From assembly GCF_947648125.1 (NCBI RefSeq), contig NZ_CANSMR010000002.1, forward strand, positions 558,001 through 622,000: a DNA stretch of 64,000 bases, written 5' to 3'. Made by a program: the position numbers and the translations under genes. Below, in pieces: positions 52,890 to 61,748 of the stretch. This DNA comes from an uncultured Bradyrhizobium sp. GTDB lineage: Bacteria > Pseudomonadota > Alphaproteobacteria > Rhizobiales > Xanthobacteraceae. Each line of letters opens with the position of its first letter. Within the stretch, counting starts at the first letter, position 1. A model generated the notes under the pieces. It searched no databases and was not told where the DNA came from. It saw only the letters and a list, made by a program, of their open reading frames with translations.

Positions 52890-54476
52890 CTAGTCCTCGG
52901 ATTCGACGAAGGGCGGCCTGAAATAGCCGGGCTGGACGCCAAGCTGGAATCGGCCGATCGATCGGTAGTCACCGAGATTGCTGCTCGGCTGCGGCGTGTT
53001 GTAGCCGGCGAACACGATCGTCACGGTCCGCTCGTCGGTCAACACCGCCTGCGGATCGTAGACCCGGCCGCTGAAGAAGTTCGTGGTGTAGCCCTGCGCC
53101 GGCGGCACGAATGGCGCGACCTGCGCTGCCGTCAGCGCGTCGGCGCCCAGAACATTCACGAGCGGCGCGTTCAACGGATACGAGCGCGGGCCCGCAGGAT
53201 CGACCACCTTATCCGTGGACAGGATCGGATTGTCGAAACCGTTGACCACGTGCCACTTCAGCAGATCGGCGGCGCTGCGAACCGGATTGTCGGTTTCGGC
53301 ATAGCCGACGAAGTGGAAGCCGTCGGAATCGTTGTCCAGGCAATTTCCGGCGCCGAAGAACATGCCGAAGCGCCCGTCATGGATCCGCAGGATGCTGCCG
53401 CTGCCGAGCCAGCGAATCCCGTTGAGCGCAACCGTGGTCTGGTCGTTGAGGCCGGTCGCCGCACCGACGTCGGTAAAGTTCACGCCGTCCGAGGTCGTTG
53501 CGACACGAATCGTGATGACGTCGTGGTTGGTCTTCCTCGGCTTCTTGTTGACGAGGTTGGTCAGCGCAAAGGCCGGCGTCGCCGGGCACACCTGGCTTGC
53601 CGGGAAGTTCTTGTCGCCGGGGGTGAGGTTCTTGGAAACGTAGACGACGGCCGTCTTCTCGCCGATGTGCACGGAGCCCAAAATGGCATCGGCATCGGTC
53701 AGGCCGGTGGTCGCACTCGCCGTCGCCTCGAGCTTCGGATAACCGCCGGACGCCAGCGGGCTGACATATCCGAATTCCGGAAGGCCGAACAGCGAGAAAT
53801 CCTCCTCACCGCGGTGAAGCGGATGGACCACGAGCTGATCGCTGTCGATGTGACCGTCGGCACGGTTGAGATGATAGATCCGTTGCTTGCCCTTCACGGA
53901 CAACACGAAGGCGTGTCCAAGCCCGTTGTCGGCGGCGTTCGCGTTCGACGAGCCATACGCCGTCTTCACGCCATTGACGCTGACGTTGAGATTGTCCGGG
54001 TCGGTCGCATCCCACGGGCAGTAGGGGTTGAGCGCCAGGGCCTTGCCCCTGAACTGCCAGGTCGCACCCCAGTCCGTCGAGATCGCAGCGACCGTCGCCT
54101 CCTGCTCGTTTCGCGGGCGGTAGTCAAACAGGCCTTCGAGAACGGCCCCGCGACGGCGCACGAACGGAAAGTAGTACGGCTGCATCACGCTCTTGCCGTG
54201 ATTGATCGTGGCTTGTCCGCTTGCCGAGCAATAGTCGGCATAGGGCGTCCCGTAGAGGGCCGGATTGTAGGGCGGCGTGAGACTGCCGGGCGGCACGATG
54301 CCGGACGCATCATGATGGAAATGTTGTCCGGACTGATGCAGCGTCCACGGCCCGTGTTCGATCACGGATTCTGTCAAGCTGTTGGGAACGTATGAGAATG
54401 TGGGGCCGGCATGGGCGGTCGATGCAGCCGCAAGCAGGACACCGGCAGCGGCAGTGCCAAAGAGCAAGCGCGTCAT
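52890..54476 (-). CDS. Secreted protein of unknown function, about 528 residues
   Basis: Start ATG 54476 chosen because the first 24 residues are a signal peptide (MTRLLFGTAAAGVLLAAAST, AHA at the cleavage site). The mature protein is about 505 residues with Cys pairs, Asp- and Gly-rich strands and Asn-Asp-Ser-Asp (CLDNDSDGFHFVGYAETDNP) that may bind calcium. Repeated motifs of the DGVNFTDVG and STDWGATWQFRG type resemble Asp-box or beta-propeller blades such as in sialidases and glycosidases. I cannot name the family. It does not look like an enzyme with a recognisable active site. Periplasmic or extracellular. Confidence 0.75.
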   Translation of the reverse strand: MTRLLFGTAAAGVLLAAASTAHAGPTFSYVPNSLTESVIEHGPWTLHQSGQHFHHDASGIVPPGSLTPPYNPALYGTPYADYCSASGQATINHGKSVMQPYYFPFVRRRGAVLEGLFDYRPRNEQEATVAAISTDWGATWQFRGKALALNPYCPWDATDPDNLNVSVNGVKTAYGSSNANAADNGLGHAFVLSVKGKQRIYHLNRADGHIDSDQLVVHPLHRGEEDFSLFGLPEFGYVSPLASGGYPKLEATASATTGLTDADAILGSVHIGEKTAVVYVSKNLTPGDKNFPASQVCPATPAFALTNLVNKKPRKTNHDVITIRVATTSDGVNFTDVGAATGLNDQTTVALNGIRWLGSGSILRIHDGRFGMFFGAGNCLDNDSDGFHFVGYAETDNPVRSAADLLKWHVVNGFDNPILSTDKVVDPAGPRSYPLNAPLVNVLGADALTAAQVAPFVPPAQGYTTNFFSGRVYDPQAVLTDERTVTIVFAGYNTPQPSSNLGDYRSIGRFQLGVQPGYFRPPFVESED

Positions 54477-54644
54477 GGAGCTGAGCCTTTTTTCATGGGG
54501 GCAATTCGATCGATCAGGCAATGCGGAGGGCACCCCGGAAATATGCGGAGCGTTGCAAGCCGGACCGATCCCTAACACCGGCCTCCGACAGACATGTGAC
54601 GCCTGGATGTCTTTCACAGCCAATGCGCGTCGGCTTCGCTGTTC

Positions 54645-54730
54645 GTAGCGCGGATGGAGGGAAGCGAAATCCGGAGCGTACCGTCCGCGGATAGGGTTTC
54701 CCGGATTGCGGTTCGCTCCATCCGGGCTAC
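54645..54730. repeat. Palindromic intergenic repeat, family D (copy 3)
   Basis: 86 bases, GTAGCGCGGATGGAGGGAAG at the left and GCTCCATCCGGGCTAC at the right. Between the secreted-protein start and the MFS stop; both genes run leftward. Confidence 0.85.
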
Positions 54731-54745
54731 GCTGACCTCATCCCC

Positions 54746-56161
54746 TCACCGCGCGTTCGCCGGCGCATGCACCGGCCAGAGATCGGCGCGCCAGTGCAGC
54801 GCGATCGCCAGCATCGCGATGAAGCCGGCCGCCGCAAGCAGCGTGCCGGTCGCGGTGTAGCCGATCAGGTCGATCAGGCTGCCGGCCGCGAGCAGGCCGA
54901 GCGGCAGGCCGTAGATCACCATCATGCGCACGCCCATCACGCGGCCGCGCAGATGCGCGCTGGCGTTGCGCATCAGCATCACGGCGGCCGAGATCATCGA
55001 CATGCTCTGCGCGATGCCGGCCAGCACCAGGCAGGCCATCGCCACCGGCATGGTCCTGAGCTCGACGAACACCAGCAGCATCGCATACCAGGCGAGCGTC
55101 GCGCCGATCAAAAGCCGCGCGATGCGCACCCCGCCGGCCATGCTGAGCGTGATCGAGCCGATCAGCGAACCCACCGCAAAACTTGCGGAGAGATAGCCGA
55201 GCCCGGTCTGGTCGGTGTGGAAGATGTCGCGCGCCACGTAAGGCAGCAATCCGTTGGTCAGCGGAAACGCGGTGAGATTGGCGAGGAACGCGACGCAGAG
55301 CGCCGCGCGCATGCCCGGGCCGCTCCAGGCATAGACAATGCCCTCCTTGAGGTCGTGCAGCAGCTTCGAGCCCGGCAGGTCGCCGGGCTCGAGATCGACC
55401 GTGCTGTGCGACTTCGGACGGCCCATGCAGAGCATCAGGATGGCGGCGACGAAGTAGAAGCTGGCGATCCCGACATAGACATAGCCGATGCCGAGCGCCG
55501 CGAACAATCCCGCCCCGGTCAGCGCGCCGGCGATGCGCGCGCTATCCTGCGTCGTGCGCGCCAGGCTGATGGCGCCGACCAGCTGCTCCGGCGGCATGAT
55601 GTCGGCGAGCAGCGCGCCGCGCACACCGAGGTCCGACGGACGGATCACGCCCATCAGCGCGACGATGATCATGACATTCAGCGGAGCAAGATGTCCGGTC
55701 AGCGCCAGCGTCATGATTGTCCCGGCGAGCGCCGTGTAGGCAAAGCGCATCACGGCGAGCAGGTCGCGATGTCCCACGCGATCGCCGATCATGCCGACCA
55801 CTGGGGCGACCAGGGTGCCGACATATTGCAGCGAGGCGAGCACGGTCAGCAGCAGCACCGAGCCGGTCTCGACCATGATGTACCAGCCGAGCACCAGCGT
55901 CTCGACCTCGAACGCCCAGGAGGTGAGCAGGTCGGACGGCCATTGAAAGCGATAGCTGCGGATGCGGAATGGCGCGAGTGCGGAGGTCCGCGTGGTCCCG
56001 CTCAAGACGCGATGACGCGTGTCACGGCGTGTCCTGCCCTTTTCTTGGCTCTTCTGGGTCTTGAATCCGGATTTGGATCCCGGCCGCTGATTCTGTTGGG
56101 AAAACGCCCTATTCCGCGAGCGTAGCGCCGAGCCTGCCGGTGTCAATTGAAGCCACCGCAT
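54746..56161 (-). CDS. MFS transporter, enterobactin-exporter-like (MFS_3)
   Basis: 471 residues in the longest frame, but the alignable transporter starts near residue 60 (FRIRSYRFQWPSDLLTSWAFEVETLVLGWYI), so the first ~52 residues, very polar and basic, may be untranslated; the true start may be TTG 56005. TM segments: about 12, with the loop 2-3 motif GMIGDRVGHRDLLAVMR. GVRGALLADIMPPEQLVGAISLARTTQDSARIAGALTGAGLF is typical of the MFS_3 group that exports siderophores or drugs. Substrate unknown. No adjacent siderophore genes. Confidence 0.85.
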   Translation of the reverse strand: MRWLQLTPAGSALRSRNRAFSQQNQRPGSKSGFKTQKSQEKGRTRRDTRHRVLSGTTRTSALAPFRIRSYRFQWPSDLLTSWAFEVETLVLGWYIMVETGSVLLLTVLASLQYVGTLVAPVVGMIGDRVGHRDLLAVMRFAYTALAGTIMTLALTGHLAPLNVMIIVALMGVIRPSDLGVRGALLADIMPPEQLVGAISLARTTQDSARIAGALTGAGLFAALGIGYVYVGIASFYFVAAILMLCMGRPKSHSTVDLEPGDLPGSKLLHDLKEGIVYAWSGPGMRAALCVAFLANLTAFPLTNGLLPYVARDIFHTDQTGLGYLSASFAVGSLIGSITLSMAGGVRIARLLIGATLAWYAMLLVFVELRTMPVAMACLVLAGIAQSMSMISAAVMLMRNASAHLRGRVMGVRMMVIYGLPLGLLAAGSLIDLIGYTATGTLLAAAGFIAMLAIALHWRADLWPVHAPANAR

Positions 56162-56300
56162 GCGGCCATGCGCGACGGCATCGCGGCAGCGTGCTGCGGT
56201 GCTCGCCTGGTTCGCCCAGCGCGCGGCCCCCGGTCGGCCGCCCCTCCGCCCCGCGCGATAACTGTGCTAGCATGCTCGCACCGGAACCGCGGAGGACGCC

Positions 56301-56468
56301 ATGACAGCCTTCGAAGTTTTCGCGATCTATGTGACGCCCTTTGTGATCATCGGGATCGCCATCAAGCTATTGATGAAGCGCTACGCCGTCGACCTGCCCG
56401 ATGTGCAGAAGCAGGCGGGCGCCGCACCGAAGCGGCGGTTCTTACTCGGCGCCTGGCGGTCGGAATAG
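56301..56468 (+). CDS. Small single-pass membrane protein, 55 residues
   Basis: MTAFEVFAIYVTPFVIIGIA, then IKLLMKRYAVDLPDVQKQ, AGAAPKRRFLLGAWRSE. One N-terminal membrane segment and a basic cytoplasmic tail. A strong GGAGGACGCC precedes ATG 56301. Not a recognised family. It is the last ordinary chromosomal gene before the mobile element begins. Confidence 0.6.
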   Translation: MTAFEVFAIYVTPFVIIGIAIKLLMKRYAVDLPDVQKQAGAAPKRRFLLGAWRSE

Positions 56469-57090
56469 GTCACGTTGCAGGCCATCCGGGACGCGCCGCC
56501 TCCACGGAGAAATTCTCAATCACTGATTTGCCCGACGGCGCAAGCCCTTGCAACAAAGATATTTCGCTTTATCAGAATTGCAACTCAGTGTATGGTTCGC
56601 CCGTCTCACCTGATCGAGGGGCGCTTCGCGGTCGTCACGAACGTGGGTCGAGATGCGGTGGACGCCGAGTGTGCAACTGACGAGTGCGCATGAGGCGGAC
56701 GGTCAAGTCGTGTGGACTTGCTGTCCAGCGCTTTTTTCAGCCTGCTGAAAATGAAAGAAACCCCTGTGACACAGGGGTTTTTCGAATTTGTCCGGAGCGG
56801 CATGGGTCCGCCTGAAAAGTGCCGGGACCTGTATAGGCCCTGAAAATCACCGTGCCGCTCGCTGCCGGGCCGAGACGCTCGCCTGACTGATCAAGTTTTG
56901 TTTCTGACGCCGCACTATAAATTTTTTGTTTATCGAGAGCGGCACGACAATCATTGGCGTTTTCATTTTAGCTACGACAGCCAGTCGTATTTTGCGCGCT
57001 CCTACCTCATAAAAAATTACGCCTGCGTTCGTTTTGTGCCGTTGTGCGGCGGGGCCATAGTCTCTCGCGTTGACGCAGGGAGACGCCACA
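56469..57090. other. 622-base noncoding left boundary of the mobile element, with a hairpin terminator
   Basis: No gene is seen. A hairpin at 56758-56780 has AAACCCCTGTG and CACAGGGGTTT as exact complements followed by TTTTT, a strong rho-independent terminator on the + strand. Another hairpin TTTTCAGC-CT-GCTGAAAA lies at 56734-56751. Together they could end a short noncoding RNA or a transcript from the 55-residue gene. From about 56900 the DNA becomes AT-rich up to the AlpA-like gene. No tRNA, integrase or obvious direct repeat was found here. Confidence 0.5.
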
Positions 57091-57378
57091 ATGAGCGCAC
57101 GAGAGGACGGCGGTTCGATCGAACTTCTCCAGATGATCACACAGGACGAAGTGCTCCAGCGCATCCCGATCTCGCGGAAGTCGCTGGATCGGATGGAAAA
57201 TCGCGGGCGCTTCCCGAGGGGCCGGTACGTGACCCCGAACCGCAAGGCGTACATTCTGGCCGAGGTCGTGAAGTGGCAGGCCGCCGTTGACGAATACGAC
57301 CCGCACCGTGGCCGTGGCCGTCACAAGCCCAAGCCCAAGGCTGACGCGCCGGCAGCGGCTGCGGCAGAGGAATGCTGA
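57091..57378 (+). CDS. AlpA-like excisionase/transcriptional regulator
   Basis: 95 residues from ATG 57091, preceded by AGGGAGACG. The pattern MITQDEVLQRIPISRKSLDRMENRGRFPRGRYVTPNRKAYILAEVVKWQAA is that of the AlpA/MerR-like helix-turn-helix used by satellites and prophages to activate excision or early genes. The tail is Lys/Pro/Ala-rich and likely flexible. First gene of the rightward block, 194 bases before the next convincing start, which includes a short coding-like stretch (57372 onward) that is frameshifted. Confidence 0.85.
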   Translation: MSAREDGGSIELLQMITQDEVLQRIPISRKSLDRMENRGRFPRGRYVTPNRKAYILAEVVKWQAAVDEYDPHRGRGRHKPKPKADAPAAAAAEEC

Positions 57379-57571
57379 CGCCTGAAGAGCTGGAGCGCCG
57401 TCACGGAAGGGGGCCGAGGCGACGCTCCTGCAGATGACCGACCCGGACCGGCAAGGTTTCTAGGTCGGAGAGCCCGAGCGAAGGGCTGACCCCTGACACG
57501 GAGGTCGAGGTCGCCGTCCTTCTAGCACGCTCGGCGATCCGGTCCAAGGCGGCACGGAGGGACACCGAGCG

Positions 57572-57634
57572 ATGACCGACATCACCACGTCAAACTCCCT
57601 CACCGATCTCGCCACGCGCGAGGCCGCGCCATGA
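57572..57634 (+). CDS. 20-residue leader peptide overlapping the RepA-like gene
   Basis: MTDITTSNSLTDLATREAAP and stop, with GGAGG ten bases before its ATG. Its stop TGA overlaps the ATG of the next gene (ATGA), the usual form of translational coupling. The following gene has no ribosome binding site of its own, so this peptide probably drives its translation. No function beyond that is claimed. Confidence 0.4.
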   Translation: MTDITTSNSLTDLATREAAP

Positions 57635-59028
57635 CCGACCCGTTCGATGGCCGGGACGAGAGCGAGGTCGAGATACCGGCCGGCAAGGACGCTGCGCCGG
57701 ACTTCACCGTCAACTTGAAATATCTGGACGAAGACAATGAACTGATCGTCCCCGGCGACACGGAAAACCTCCATGTCTGCCGTGATGGCGACAGGTTGAT
57801 GATCAGGCGCGAGCCGCACCCGCCGCGCGGCGGCCCTAGCCCGGCTGCTTCACCGAAAGGTCTCGGCGAGTGGAACGCCGGTCTCGACACCGGCAAGCCA
57901 CCGCCGCGCGGCTGGCTGCTCGGCAACAGCTTCTGCCGCAAGTTCATCAGCTCGTTGATCGCCGATGGTGGCGTCGGCAAGACCGCGCTGCGCATCGCGC
58001 AGGCGCTGGCGCTTGCGACCGGGCGCGCGCTCACTGGCGAGCATGTCTTCCAGCGCTCTCGCGTGCTGCTCGTCTCTCTTGAGGACGATGCCGAAGAGCT
58101 GAAGCGCCGGGTTCTCGCCGCGCGCTTGCATTTCAACATCGAGGCTTCCGAGCTGGACGGTTGGCTATTCCTCGCCTGTCCGGGCGCGGCAGGCGGCAAG
58201 TTGAAGTCCATGAACGCCAAGGGCCAGATTGTCGATGGCCAGCTCAAGGCCAATCTTGAAGCGGCGGTCAAGGCGCACAGCATCGATCTCGTCAGCCTCG
58301 ACCCCTTCGTGAAGAGCCACGGCGTCGCTGAGAACGATAACAATGCCCTCGACGAGGTCGCGCAGCTCTTGAGCGATCTCGCCGCCGAGCGCGACATCGC
58401 GATCGATGTTCCGCACCATGTTTCCAAGGGCGCGCCGGAGCCGGGCAACGCGCAGCGCGGGCGCGGCGCATCCGCGCTCGTTGATGCGGGGCGGCTTTGC
58501 TACACGTTGACGCCGATGTCGGAGGAGGAGGCGAAGAGCTTCGGCATTCCCGACGAAGAGCGGCGGCAGTACGTGCGGCTCGACAAGGCCAAGGTCAATC
58601 TCGTCCGGGCCGGTGGTCCGGCGCGATGGTTCAGGCTGTTCGGCGTGAGCCTCCACAACGCGACCGATCTCTATCCGCAGGGCGACGAGGTACAGGCGAT
58701 CGAGCCGTGGAAGCCGAAGAGCCCATGGGCCGACCTCGATGAGAAATCCCTCAACAGCATCCTGAACAGGATCAGCGCCGGCCTTGGCGACGGCAACTTC
58801 TACACGGCAAGGCCGAACGCCGGCCGCCGGGCCGTGGTGCCGCTGGTCCGCAGGTTGACCGTGAGCAAGACCGAAGAACAGGCCCGCCAGATCGTCCGGG
58901 CGTGGCTCAAAAACGGCGTGCTGGTCGAGTTCGAGTACCACAATCCGGAGACCCGGAAGCCCGCAATGGGGCTCCGTGTCGAGTTCAGCAAGAGACCGGG
59001 AGAAACCGCGCCACTGGAAAAAATCTAG
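57631..59028 (+). CDS. RepA-like AAA family ATPase (DNA helicase/replication)
   Basis: 465 residues. Hexameric RecA/RepA-like ATPase: Walker A ADGGVGKTAL (113-120), Walker B IDLVSLDPF (Asp224 with a following Pro), then HHVSKG (262-) as a sensor, GRGASALVDAGR and a C-terminal region of winged-helix type (SVSKTEEQARQIVRAWLKNG). Such proteins unwind DNA or load the replisome in phage satellites and plasmids. A row of repeats of GTGRCGC begins at its stop codon. Its start is coupled to the leader peptide upstream. Confidence 0.85.
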   Translation: MTDPFDGRDESEVEIPAGKDAAPDFTVNLKYLDEDNELIVPGDTENLHVCRDGDRLMIRREPHPPRGGPSPAASPKGLGEWNAGLDTGKPPPRGWLLGNSFCRKFISSLIADGGVGKTALRIAQALALATGRALTGEHVFQRSRVLLVSLEDDAEELKRRVLAARLHFNIEASELDGWLFLACPGAAGGKLKSMNAKGQIVDGQLKANLEAAVKAHSIDLVSLDPFVKSHGVAENDNNALDEVAQLLSDLAAERDIAIDVPHHVSKGAPEPGNAQRGRGASALVDAGRLCYTLTPMSEEEAKSFGIPDEERRQYVRLDKAKVNLVRAGGPARWFRLFGVSLHNATDLYPQGDEVQAIEPWKPKSPWADLDEKSLNSILNRISAGLGDGNFYTARPNAGRRAVVPLVRRLTVSKTEEQARQIVRAWLKNGVLVEFEYHNPETRKPAMGLRVEFSKRPGETAPLEKI

Positions 59029-59131
59029 TGGCGCACAGTGACGCAACCGGGTCTGCGCCACCACTACCGGTGCGTTAGTAGAAAGTAGTGGCGCACTCGC
59101 GCGCGCCACTGACTTTCTTTAAGTGACGCAC
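59008..59131. repeat. Iteron-like cluster of GTGRCGC repeats after the RepA-like gene
   Basis: AGTGGCGCAC at 59027-59036 and 59087-59096, AGTGACGCAA at 59037-59046, AGTGACGCAC at 59122-59131. The reverse complement GCGCCACT occurs at 59008-59015, GCGCCAC at 59055-59061 and GCGCCACT at 59103-59110. Two make exact 8-base hairpins, 59008-59015 with 59027-59034 and 59087-59094 with 59103-59110. Such clusters beside a RepA gene are typical of replication origins or their control elements. A role as transcript end is the alternative. Confidence 0.65.
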
Positions 59132-59181
59132 CGATGGCGCAGTGGATGCGCACACAAGTTGTTGTGCAAAGGAGGAAAGAG

Positions 59182-59808
59182 ATGAAACCGTTTCATTCGT
59201 CGGAGGAAATGTTGGATGCACACGAACTAATGTTTGGCGAGGCCGGGCGGCGTTGCGCGGAGATCATCCTGAAATGGGCGACGACGTTGTTCGCGGTCCC
59301 GCTCGACGTGCTCAACATCCGGGTCGTGCTCGCGCCGGTCGAGCTTGGCCCTTACAATCGGCATACGGGTTATCACTATGGCAGTGAGGGGTCTGGCACC
59401 TTTATCCTCGGTAACCGGCATATCGTGAAGCTCAGTAGCGGCACGCTCGTTTTGACCGAGCAATCTGATGAGTTTCTGATCGGGTTTGAAGACTTCATCG
59501 TGCATGAGCTTACCCACGCCCGTCAGGCGTGTTTGGAGCGCCAGCATGGGTGGAAGAGAACGCGCGGCGCGCATCGTGATCAGGGTTGGTACGCCGCCGT
59601 TGCCGAGGCCTGCCCGCGCTATCTCGGTGTCGAGCTTCCTCGGTCATCGTGGCCGAAGGGGCCGCGCACGCCTGAAAGCACACTAACTGAAGTGCAGATG
59701 TGCCACTGGCCAATGTCGCTACGGCTGCTTGCCACGAGCGACGATCCGCGCCTGCCGAAGGTCGGTAACACACCTACTGTTGTGCATGATCGGCTTGAGG
59801 TTTGCTGA
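59182..59808 (+). CDS. SprT-like zinc metalloprotease-type protein
   Basis: 208 residues from ATG 59182, with AGGAGG upstream; the longer frame from 59134 overlaps the repeat cluster and lacks a ribosome binding site. Contains HELTHARQACLER (HExxH, about residues 115-120) with a downstream His (GAHRDQGW) and Glu that could complete a gluzincin or SprT site. Not recognised as a named family. Lies between the repeat cluster and the small genes of the capsid block. It could process capsid or other phage proteins, but nothing here shows that. Confidence 0.65.
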   Translation: MKPFHSSEEMLDAHELMFGEAGRRCAEIILKWATTLFAVPLDVLNIRVVLAPVELGPYNRHTGYHYGSEGSGTFILGNRHIVKLSSGTLVLTEQSDEFLIGFEDFIVHELTHARQACLERQHGWKRTRGAHRDQGWYAAVAEACPRYLGVELPRSSWPKGPRTPESTLTEVQMCHWPMSLRLLATSDDPRLPKVGNTPTVVHDRLEVC

Positions 59809-60071
59809 TGCTCCGCCGCTCACCATCGCGTTCGTCTGCCGCCGAGAAAGAGCGGCAGCGGCAGCGCGAGGGCAAACGTGAAGCGCAGCGGCGCTGGCGC
59901 AAGAACGTCGAGGATGGCAAGCGGTGCGCCTCGACGCCCATCAGCGCGCTGATCCTGTGCTGGCTCGATCGCCGTTATCCGGGCCGATGTAATCTCGACG
60001 ACCTCGGCGATGTAGGCCGGTTGATCGGCGACATCCTCGAAGCGAGCGCGCGTGCCGATACCGATCAGTGA
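59808..60071 (+). CDS. Small basic protein of the mobile element
   Basis: 87 residues from ATG 59808 (TGATG overlap with the previous gene). Strongly basic N-terminal half: SRSSAAEKERQRQREGKREA, QRRWRKNVEDGKR, then a hydrophobic-acidic C-terminal half LILCWLDRRYPGRCNLDDLG. Could be a nucleic-acid binding protein. No family recognised; coding is supported by the overlap. Confidence 0.55.
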   Translation: MLRRSPSRSSAAEKERQRQREGKREAQRRWRKNVEDGKRCASTPISALILCWLDRRYPGRCNLDDLGDVGRLIGDILEASARADTDQ

Positions 60072-60157
60072 TCCGAAAATTTTCGCGTCCCGATGTAGAT
60101 CGATCTACGTCGTCCGCCTCCGGACTGTGCCATTGTCGCCGGCAGGAGGTGCGGCCC

Positions 60158-61228
60158 ATGAACCTCGATCGATCCCCTATCACTCCGTTGAGGCCCGACC
60201 GTGGCGAGGCCATCCGAGCCGAGGGTCGGGCATGGTCTCGTGCCATCGCCGCGCAGGCGCTGTCGTCGCCGCAGCGGAGTGCCGAGAAAATATTGCGCGC
60301 CAATTGGCCACACGACAGCCGCGCCGCCACGAAATTGAAATCGGCGGTGTCGCCGACCTCGACCACCAACAGCGGCCTGCCGCCTCACGATCTGGTCGAA
60401 GCGTTTCGCAGCTTGGCACCAGCATCAGCGGCGTGGAAATTGTTTGCCCACGACGCCGCGCTCAAGCTCGACCTGACCGGCGTCCATAGCATCAACATCC
60501 CGCACGTCGCGAACTTCCCGCCGCAGCCGGTTTTCGTCGGTGAAGGCAGCGCCGGTCCTGTCGCGCAATGGTCGCTGATGAAGTCGGCGGTTGGTCCGGC
60601 GCGAAAAATATTGGTGATCTCGTGCGTCAGTGAGGAGTTGGAAGCCGCCTCGCCGCAATCGGTCAGCGGCGTGATTGCTCGCGTGCTCGCGGACAGCTCC
60701 AACAAGAGCATCGACGCGACTGCGTTCGATGCCAATCCCGACGACGGCATCAGGCCAGCGGGATTGTTGTTCGGCGTGACGCCGACGCCTGCCGCTGCAG
60801 CCGGCGCGTTCGTGGCCGAAACGATTGCCGCTGACGTGTCCAATCTGGTCGGCGCGATTGCCGCCAACGGCATCGATCCGAGCGACACCGTGTTCATCGC
60901 TGGCGCGCGGGAAGCGTCGCTGATGCAGACCCTCGCAGGCGTCGATGCGATCATGTCCCTGGCTGTACCGCCTAAAACCGTGATCGCCTGCGCGCCTGCA
61001 GGCATCGCCAGCGGTTTTGAAGGCGGACCCGAGATCGACACCAGCAAGGAAGCCGTGGTGCATCGCGAGGGTGCGAGCCCCGGTGAGATCGTGAGCACGC
61101 CGGGCGTCTCGGCCTCGCCGAGCACATCGCTGTTTCAGAGCGGCCTGATCGCCGTCCGGGTTCGGGCGAATGCAGCATGGGCCGCCGCACCGGGTGCGGT
61201 GCAGGTCGTTTCAGGCGTCAATTGGTAG
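60158..61228 (+). CDS. HK97-fold phage major capsid-like protein
   Basis: 356 residues from ATG 60158 (AGGAGGT upstream). After an N-terminal part of about 75 residues it shows the capsid pattern: INIPHVANFPPQPVFVGEGS, then KSAVGPARKILVISCVSEEL, FDANPDDGIRPAGLLFG, DPSDTVFIAGAREASLM, MSLAVPPKTVIACAP and the C-terminal AVRVRANAAWAAAPGAVQVV. These correspond to the E-loop, spine helix and A-domain strand order of HK97 capsids. No protease or scaffold is adjacent. The fold is recognised by pattern only. Confidence 0.75.
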   Translation: MNLDRSPITPLRPDRGEAIRAEGRAWSRAIAAQALSSPQRSAEKILRANWPHDSRAATKLKSAVSPTSTTNSGLPPHDLVEAFRSLAPASAAWKLFAHDAALKLDLTGVHSINIPHVANFPPQPVFVGEGSAGPVAQWSLMKSAVGPARKILVISCVSEELEAASPQSVSGVIARVLADSSNKSIDATAFDANPDDGIRPAGLLFGVTPTPAAAAGAFVAETIAADVSNLVGAIAANGIDPSDTVFIAGAREASLMQTLAGVDAIMSLAVPPKTVIACAPAGIASGFEGGPEIDTSKEAVVHREGASPGEIVSTPGVSASPSTSLFQSGLIAVRVRANAAWAAAPGAVQVVSGVNW

Positions 61229-61235
61229 GTGAGCC

Positions 61236-61748
61236 ATGAGCAGCTACAGCGACGAACAGGCGCGGCGCTGCATCGACGAAGCGCGCAGGACCATCTCCCG
61301 CGTCGATGCGATGACGCCGCATCAGGTCGAGAGCGAGAGCGGAGCGGAAGATGATGGAATCATCCGCAGGGAGATCGATCTGTCCGAGCCGCGCGTCGTT
61401 TCTAGAATGCAAGGCGTCCACGATCGCCATATCCGCCAGATCACCGAACGCGACGAACAATGGGCGCGTCAAGCCGAGCTGGCGCGAGCGAGGCAGGAGC
61501 GCGACAAGCAAGAGCGCGCCGAGGCCGCCGCCAGCGCCGATGCCGTGCAGCGCATCGCCGCGCTGGAGGCTCGCCTCGCCGGCCTCGAACACGACGCCGA
61601 GACGTGGCGGGACGTCGTCCGCGCGTTGGCTGATGGCACCGAACGCATCGACGAGCGTTTGCGCGAGCTGCGATCCGAGATCGGAGCCGATCGCAAGGCG
61701 GTGCTCGATCTGCCGGCGGTGTTGCCATCGTCGAGACTAGTGCAATGA
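61236..61748 (+). CDS. Coiled-coil protein of the mobile element
   Basis: 170 residues, ATG 61236 eight bases after the capsid-like stop, with GGTGAG upstream. Residues 60-155 are almost entirely charged helix (ITERDEQWARQAELARARQE, AALEARLAGLEHDAETWRDV), predicted coiled coil. It could be a scaffold or a structural component by position right after the capsid gene; no sequence motif proves this. Overlaps the next gene by 4 bases (ATGA). Confidence 0.55.
   Translation: MSSYSDEQARRCIDEARRTISRVDAMTPHQVESESGAEDDGIIRREIDLSEPRVVSRMQGVHDRHIRQITERDEQWARQAELARARQERDKQERAEAAASADAVQRIAALEARLAGLEHDAETWRDVVRALADGTERIDERLRELRSEIGADRKAVLDLPAVLPSSRLVQ

Noticed and set aside
56690-56830. Possible tRNA or tmRNA at the left edge of the mobile element
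   Set aside because: Hairpins are present but no cloverleaf, anticodon stem or CCA-type acceptor end could be drawn.
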